DNA of 64,000 bases from Halobacillus aidingensis (GTDB lineage Bacteria; Bacillota; Bacilli; Bacillales; Halobacillaceae). Positions within the stretch are counted from its first letter, which is position 1. Each line of letters opens with the position of its first letter. Where the stretch lies: positions 52,038 through 116,037 of the forward strand of contig NZ_FNIZ01000012.1 in NCBI RefSeq assembly GCF_900104185.1, given 5' to 3'. Positions 60,282 to 64,000 of this stretch are shown here, one piece after another. The position numbers and the translations under genes were made by a program. The notes under the pieces are model-generated. The model saw only the letters and a program-made list of their open reading frames with translations, was not told the DNA's origin and did not search any database.

Positions 60282-60934
60282 TCCGATTCAAATGAGAAAA
60301 TCGCCTTGAATGTCTTCTTCGTATGATACCAGATCCATTCGTAAACCTGGTTCACTTCGGTCAGTTCTCCTGAATATGCCCGGAGATTATTACGGTCAAG
60401 TTCATCATTCGTTTCTACTTGTCCAGAAGAATCATTAAGGATATCGCCATTGATAAGGGTAATGTCCCCATCGACTTTCCCGTCAATCCTCAAATCCCCA
60501 TTTCTCACGACAAGATCTCCTTCAACCGTAACGCCTTCCGGTACAATGACCGTATGATCACGTATTTCCAGATTCTCCTGCTTGGATACCGTCACTTGCT
60601 GGTCCTGGTTCCATTCGGTAAATATTCCACCGAACATCAATAAGAAGAAGACGGCAGCAGCTGTAAGCAACGGATGCCTTTGGAGCTTACGGAGATAGTT
60701 CTTCCTTTTCTTCTCTTTTGGCAAATTCGCCATCACATTCGCAGTAAAACGTGGCGGCGCAGATACAGGCGTTGTGTTTTTAATCAGTGTCGTCGTTCTC
60801 TTTAGTTCATGAAAGTGATTTTGGCAGGATTGGCAGCTTTGTAAATGATCTCTCAGTCGTCTCTCTTCTTCTTTATTTAATTCGCCATCTAAATACTTAT
60901 GCATGAGTTCAATGGCTTCTCTTTTGCAATTCAT
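60278..60934 (-). CDS. rsiW: Anti-sigma-W factor RsiW
   Basis: The 218-residue protein begins with a zinc-containing anti-sigma domain (HKYLDGELNKEEERRLRDHL, then HLQSCQSCQNHF; His-x3-Cys-x2-Cys). One membrane helix follows near residues 85-105 (LLTAAAVFFLLMFGGIF), and the outer domain has a bactofilin-like repeat (VTVEGDLVVRNGDLRIDGKV). It holds SigW until envelope stress triggers its proteolysis. It starts 15 nt after the sigW stop. Confidence 0.93.
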   Translation of the reverse strand: MNCKREAIELMHKYLDGELNKEEERRLRDHLQSCQSCQNHFHELKRTTTLIKNTTPVSAPPRFTANVMANLPKEKKRKNYLRKLQRHPLLTAAAVFFLLMFGGIFTEWNQDQQVTVSKQENLEIRDHTVIVPEGVTVEGDLVVRNGDLRIDGKVDGDITLINGDILNDSSGQVETNDELDRNNLRAYSGELTEVNQVYEWIWYHTKKTFKAIFSFESD

Positions 60935-60949
60935 TCCCTCTCAACTCCT

Positions 60950-61513
60950 TCACACATGTCGAAGCCTCTTACGTAAAGCCTCTCTACCTCGATGGACCCT
61001 CGTCTTAACAGTCCCTACTGGAATATCCAACACCTCCGCGATCTCTTGAAGAGCAAGCTCATCTAAATAACGAAGCACGATAACGCTGCGATATTTAGGT
61101 GGAAGTGCTAATATCTCCTTGTGGATGTAAGATTGTAATTCAAGGCTTTCCACTTCTTCTTCAGGTAGAGCTTGGTCGGCAGCTAATTGCGAATACATGT
61201 CTAAGCCTTCCGTCCCCTTCACTTCTGCATCCAGATGATAGTCCGGCTTTTTTTTGCGGATTCGGTCAATCGACAGATTCGTTGCTATCCTATACAACCA
61301 AGTGGAGAATTTCCTGTTCTCATCAAACGTATGGAGATTCGTGTAGGCTCTGATAAAGGCTTCCTGGGCCAGGTCTTCAGCTTCATACGAGTTCCCAACC
61401 ATTCGCAGACAAATATGAAAAACTTTATTCTGGTAAAAAGAAACAATGTCTTCGAAAGCGGATTGATTGCCCTTTTTCACTTCTTTTATTTTTTGCTTAA
61501 TCATGGTTTCCAT
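60950..61513 (-). CDS. sigW: ECF sigma factor SigW
   Basis: The 187-residue protein is a typical group ECF sigma factor: region 2 GNSYEAEDLAQEAFIRAYTN, the LHTFDENRKFSTWLYRIATN segment, and region 4 LDELALQEIAEVLDIPVGTV, KTRVHRGREALR. SigW drives the cell-envelope and antimicrobial-peptide stress response in Bacillus. Its own promoter (61552-61578) has a consensus SigW site, so it is autoregulated. The neighbours rsiW, cdaA, glmM and rocF match the B. subtilis order. Confidence 0.95.
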   Translation of the reverse strand: METMIKQKIKEVKKGNQSAFEDIVSFYQNKVFHICLRMVGNSYEAEDLAQEAFIRAYTNLHTFDENRKFSTWLYRIATNLSIDRIRKKKPDYHLDAEVKGTEGLDMYSQLAADQALPEEEVESLELQSYIHKEILALPPKYRSVIVLRYLDELALQEIAEVLDIPVGTVKTRVHRGREALRKRLRHV

Positions 61514-61551
61514 CTTCTAATACCTCCGCTATACGTGCGGTCGTTAACCTT

Positions 61552-61578
61552 TACGGATGACCTCGCCACAAAGTTTCA
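61552..61578 (-). promoter_or_regulatory. SigW autoregulatory promoter
   Basis: On the minus strand TGAAAC (61573-61578), 17 nt, CGTA (61552-61555): the exact -35/-10 pattern of SigW-dependent promoters, about 40 nt before the sigW start. Confidence 0.88.
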
Positions 61579-61674
61579 TAAATTTAATATTTTTTTAGCT
61601 AATATAAGTTTAACTTTTTTTAGTATCGGTTATAAAGCTGTAAATGTAAAAAATTTCTTAGGAGGAAATTTAAT

Positions 61675-61869
61675 ATGAAGCGAGTGACCGCTTTGAAGAA
61701 AGAAATCGAAGCTTGTCGTGTGGAAATGATTCGTTTAGCCAGCCTCCATAAGTTGAGCTCGCCGGAAGTCGTACGAGTGAGTGTGAAATTAGATCGCTTG
61801 TTAAATGAATATGATGAAATAACATATAAAAAACAGCAACCCACCTTACAAAAAGCGGGTTACTGCTAG
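61675..61869 (+). CDS. Spo0E-like aspartyl-phosphate phosphatase
   Basis: The 64-residue protein matches the Spo0E family: LKKEIEACRVEMIRLASLHK, LSSPEVVRVSVKLDRLLNEY, with the SxxLD core where family members read SQELD. Such proteins dephosphorylate Spo0A-P and delay sporulation. AGGAGGAAATTTAAT precedes the ATG. It is divergent from sigW and convergent with rocF, whose terminator overlaps its end. This gene argues for a spore-forming host. Confidence 0.88.
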   Translation: MKRVTALKKEIEACRVEMIRLASLHKLSSPEVVRVSVKLDRLLNEYDEITYKKQQPTLQKAGYC

Positions 61870-61871
61870 AA
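61828..61871 (-). terminator. Terminator of rocF (inside the 3' end of the Spo0E-like gene)
   Basis: AGCAGTAACCCGC and GTGGGTTGCTGTTTTTTAT on the minus strand. Confidence 0.8.
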
Positions 61872-61879
61872 TTGTGCAT

Positions 61880-62785
61880 TTATTTCAAGCTCTCACCAAA
61901 TAGAGAACCCATCAAACCTACCGCTACGCTAGCGGTTTTATTTTTTTCATCGAGAATCGGGTTTACTTCTACGAATTCCGCAGATGTAATCATCCCTGAC
62001 TGATGAAGCATCTCCATTGCTAGATGGCTCTCACGGTAGCTTAAGCCACCCATTACAGGTGTTCCTACGCCAGGAGCTTCATTAGGATCCAGACCATCAA
62101 GGTCTAAGCTTAAATGCACCCCATCGGTACGATCTTTCAAATAATCCACTGTCTCTTCCATCACTTGCGTCATGCCCATACGGTCAACTTCGTGCATCGT
62201 ATAGACTTTGATGCCCTTCTCTTCAATAAGCACTCTTTCTCCTTCATCTAGAGAACGAGCTCCGATAATCACAATATTTTCTGGTTTAATCTTTGGTTCA
62301 TAATCATGTATACTCGTCAGTTTCTCATGGCCGATTCCTAAGCTTACAGCAAGTGGCATCCCATGAATGTTACCGGAAGGCGAGCTGTCGGCAGTATTCA
62401 AATCGCCGTGAGCATCATACCAGATGACACCAAGGTTTTCATAATGTTTGGCAACTCCTGCAAGAGTCCCCATAGCAATACTATGATCTCCCCCAAGGAC
62501 AAGTGGGAAACGTTTATTTTCTACTACTTCATCAACCGCCTTTGCAAGACGACGACTTCCCTCAGCAATTTCATTCAAGTTACGTAAATTATCTTCTTTC
62601 TCATCTGTATTTTGTTTTGGACGAGGAATCTCAATGTCCCCTAGATCTTCAATGTTATATTTCAATTGCTCTAGACGTTCAACCATACCCGCATAACGAA
62701 TAGCACTTGGTCCCATATCCACGCCTCGGCGCATCTGTCCAAGGTCCATAGGTACACCGATAACTGAAAGCTGTTTATTCATCAA
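61880..62785 (-). CDS. rocF: Arginase
   Basis: The 301-residue enzyme has the manganese-binding motifs [18 protein letters not shown] and [15 protein letters not shown], and the GGLSYRE segment. It hydrolyses arginine to ornithine and urea. It is a full-length member next to sigW, as in B. subtilis. The opening [20 protein letters not shown] is typical. Transcription enters from the gap before the tRNA cluster; I see no clear RocR or AhrC box there. Confidence 0.95.
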   Translation of the reverse strand: MMNKQLSVIGVPMDLGQMRRGVDMGPSAIRYAGMVERLEQLKYNIEDLGDIEIPRPKQNTDEKEDNLRNLNEIAEGSRRLAKAVDEVVENKRFPLVLGGDHSIAMGTLAGVAKHYENLGVIWYDAHGDLNTADSSPSGNIHGMPLAVSLGIGHEKLTSIHDYEPKIKPENIVIIGARSLDEGERVLIEEKGIKVYTMHEVDRMGMTQVMEETVDYLKDRTDGVHLSLDLDGLDPNEAPGVGTPVMGGLSYRESHLAMEMLHQSGMITSAEFVEVNPILDEKNKTASVAVGLMGSLFGESLK

Positions 62786-63087
62786 AGTTCCTCCTTTTTT
62801 CTCTACTATAATTGTATCCGTTTTTCCCGTTATGACTCAACTGGACATGTTTGTGCATATATATACGGGAAACAGTATGAAAACGTATGTAATCATGCAT
62901 GTTTACAAGGTTTGAAACCTTTTTCCATATAATAGAAGAAGGACTGTTCATCGAGAGCAGCGTTACAAAATTCGATGAACATCAAAAACAAATGAGAATC
63001 TCAATAACTTTTGATCAATGGCTCGAAAACCATTAGAGATTTTCTTTGGGACATCAAAAAATCCTGGATGCAATAGGAAAAGAACAT
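62786..63087. other. Intergenic stretch between rocF and the tRNA cluster
   Basis: About 300 nt without a supportable gene. It contains the rocF promoter region (TATATATAC and AT-rich patches near 62855-62940) and the end of the tRNA transcript. The frame reading into it from the tRNAs is not a gene. Confidence 0.6.
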
Positions 63088-63122
63088 AAAAAACCTGACA
63101 TCAACTGTTGATGTCAGGTTCA
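63088..63122 (-). terminator. Terminator of the tRNA transcript
   Basis: AACCTGACATCAAC and GTTGATGTCAGGTTTTTT arms, perfect, on the minus strand just below tRNA-Ala. Confidence 0.9.
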
Positions 63123-63127
63123 TAGAG

Positions 63128-63200
63128 TGGAGCCTAGCGGGATCGAACCGCTGACCTCCTGCGTGCAAAGCAGGCGCTCTCCCAGCTGAGCTAAGGCCCC
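63128..63200 (-). tRNA. tRNA-Ala (UGC)
   Basis: The minus-strand cloverleaf GGGGCCTTAGCTCAGCTGG has anticodon TGC in CTTTGCACG and T-loop GGTTCGATCCC. The CCA end is not encoded. Confidence 0.97.
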
Positions 63201-63203
63201 GTA

Positions 63204-63278
63204 TGGAGCGGGAGACGGGATTCGAACCCGCGACCCCCACCTTGGCAAGGTGGTGTTCTACCACTGAACTACTCCCGC
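63204..63278 (-). tRNA. tRNA-Gly (GCC)
   Basis: The minus-strand cloverleaf GCGGGAGTAGTTCAGTGG has anticodon GCC in CTTGCCAAG and T-loop GGTTCGAATCC. CCA is encoded. Confidence 0.97.
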
Positions 63279-63294
63279 ATATGAAAATGAAAGA

Positions 63295-63367
63295 TGAGCC
63301 ATGAAGGATTCGAACCTTCGACCCTCTGATTAAAAGTCAGATGCTCTACCAGCTGAGCTAATGGCTC
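63295..63367 (-). tRNA. tRNA-Lys (UUU)
   Basis: The minus-strand cloverleaf GAGCCATTAGCTCAGCTGG has anticodon TTT in ACTTTTAAT. CCA is not encoded. A truncated relative of its 5' half lies at 63488-63515. Confidence 0.97.
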
Positions 63368-63487
63368 GTATGAAAAATAATGCTCATTATTTTATAAGCA
63401 GTGTGCTCGTCACGTTGATAGATTTGTCGGTGAAGCATACGCTCCTCGCAAAGCCTACAATGAAGAAAATTCAATGATGATTACGGC

Positions 63488-63515
63488 TTCTCTACCAGCT
63501 GAGCTAATGACTCAT
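63488..63515 (-). pseudogene. Truncated tRNA remnant (5' half, Lys-like)
   Basis: On the minus strand, GAGTCATTAGCTCAGCTGG and TAGAG match the 5' half of the adjacent tRNA-Lys with one change. No anticodon stem, T arm or acceptor 3' strand follows. The upstream flank also resembles that of tRNA-Lys. Confidence 0.75.
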
Positions 63516-63547
63516 ATAATAATATCCAGTATAACATCTTAAGAAAA

Positions 63548-63622
63548 TGGCTGGGCCAGCTGGATTCGAACCAGCGCATGACGGTACCAAAAACCGTTGC
63601 CTTACCGCTTGGCTATGGCCCA
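63548..63622 (-). tRNA. tRNA-Gln (UUG)
   Basis: The minus-strand cloverleaf TGGGCCATAGCCAAGCGG has anticodon TTG in TTTTGGT and an encoded CCA. Confidence 0.96.
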
Positions 63623-63731
63623 ACAGTTACAAAAATAGTATTTACCATCTAAAGATCATTATACAAGAAATGTTTATTTTCATAAAAAATAGCTGATCAT
63701 GGATGTCAGCCGTTATAGTCAATGAAATAAA

Positions 63732-63817
63732 TGGTGGAGGGAGTAGGACTCGAACCTACGAACCCGATGGGAGCGGATTTACAGTCCGCCGCGTTTGGCC
63801 AACTTCGCTATCCCTCC
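63732..63817 (-). tRNA. tRNA-Tyr (GUA)
   Basis: The minus-strand cloverleaf GGAGGGATAGCGAAGTTGG has a long variable arm (CTCCCATCGG region), anticodon GTA in ACTGTAAAT and an encoded CCA; 86 nt. Confidence 0.97.
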
Positions 63818-63833
63818 ACTTTGACTAAATAAG

Positions 63834-63909
63834 TGGTGCCGGCCAGAGGACTTGAACCCCCAACCTACTGATTACAAATCAGTTGCTCTGCCAGTTGAGC
63901 TAGGCCGGC
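63834..63909 (-). tRNA. tRNA-Thr (UGU)
   Basis: The minus-strand cloverleaf GCCGGCCTAGCTCAACTGG has anticodon TGT in ATTTGTAAT and an encoded CCA. Confidence 0.97.
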
Positions 63910-63921
63910 TTATGAATTTAA

Positions 63922-63997
63922 TGGTGGAGGATGCAGGGTTCGAACCTGCGACCCCTTGCTTGTAAGGCAAGTGCTCTCCCAGCTGAGCTAATCCTCC
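63922..63997 (-). tRNA. tRNA-Val (UAC)
   Basis: The minus-strand cloverleaf GGAGGATTAGCTCAGCTGG has anticodon TAC in CCTTACAAG and an encoded CCA. The cluster may continue past the window end. Confidence 0.97.
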
Positions 63998-64000
63998 GAT

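Noticed and set aside
63001..63264. 87-residue open frame on the minus strand at the tRNA cluster
   Set aside because: It reads through tRNA-Ala and tRNA-Gly and gives the well-known artefact peptide from tRNA sequence.

Overview
The window is a chromosomal segment of a low-to-mid GC, endospore-forming member of the Bacillaceae. The evidence is the rocF / sigW-rsiW / cdaA-cdaR / glmM / glmS order known from Bacillus, a Spo0E-type phosphatase, strong Shine-Dalgarno sites with frequent GTG/TTG starts, and a glmS ribozyme. A GbsR-type regulator beside a sodium/solute symporter suggests a moderately halophilic genus such as Halobacillus; that genus assignment is inference only.

Layout. 1-5.1 kb: the end of a GGDEF-EAL protein, a ThDP-dependent enzyme, a PCYCGC lipoprotein, a VOC protein, a TauE/SafE permease and a lipoprotein. 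5.2-9.0 kb: a YtrA-like GntR regulator, ABC ATPase and permease operon ending in an ECF sigma factor, with a candidate ACTGTA-N13-TACAGT operator. 9.1-28.9 kb: mostly single housekeeping or stress genes on both strands (AGCS symporter, LysM hydrolase, OsmC, Crp-like regulator, UvsE, NERD protein, aldo/keto reductase, RibF-like, (p)ppGpp-hydrolase-like, MurE-like ligase, CadA with its ArsR repressor, DJ-1-like, methylmalonyl-CoA epimerase-like, DAO oxidase). A 20-bp tandem array lies at 16.36-16.57 kb. 29-34 kb: small genes, a membrane protein of unknown function, an MBL hydrolase and two copies of a composite non-coding repeat. 34.3-37.7 kb: cydD-cydC, followed by 1.4 kb without an intact gene. 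39-41.5 kb: gbsR and an SSS symporter. 41.5-45.5 kb: a tightly overlapping five-gene operon (ArsR-like regulator, MFS, Nudix, frameshifted nucleotidyltransferase, P-loop kinase-like).

45.8-51.5 kb is a metal/metalloid island. It holds arsR-arsB-arsC-trxB with a small XRE gene, controlled by TATAAG-N6-CTTATA palindromes. Next to it is a second unit with its own ArsR, an ArsP-type permease and two very small cysteine-pair proteins, carrying four ATCAA-N6-TTGAT palindromes. A copper-storage-type four-helix-bundle protein follows. A tiny PLA2-like protein, a third composite repeat and a RodA/FtsW protein lead into the cell-envelope block (glmS ribozyme, glmS, glmM, cdaR, cdaA, rsiW, sigW, spo0E-like, rocF). 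A minus-strand tRNA cluster (Val, Thr, Tyr, Gln, Lys, Gly, Ala, plus a broken tRNA piece) closes the window.

The least explained signal is a family of composite intergenic elements, about 450-550 bp each, at 29.1, 33.3 and 52.0 kb. Each holds two oppositely oriented GC-rich modules bounded by GAAGAC/TTTCGAGA inverted ends. Their main stem keeps pairing although the bases change between copies. The second candidate novelty is the ArsP unit with its two cysteine-pair microproteins.
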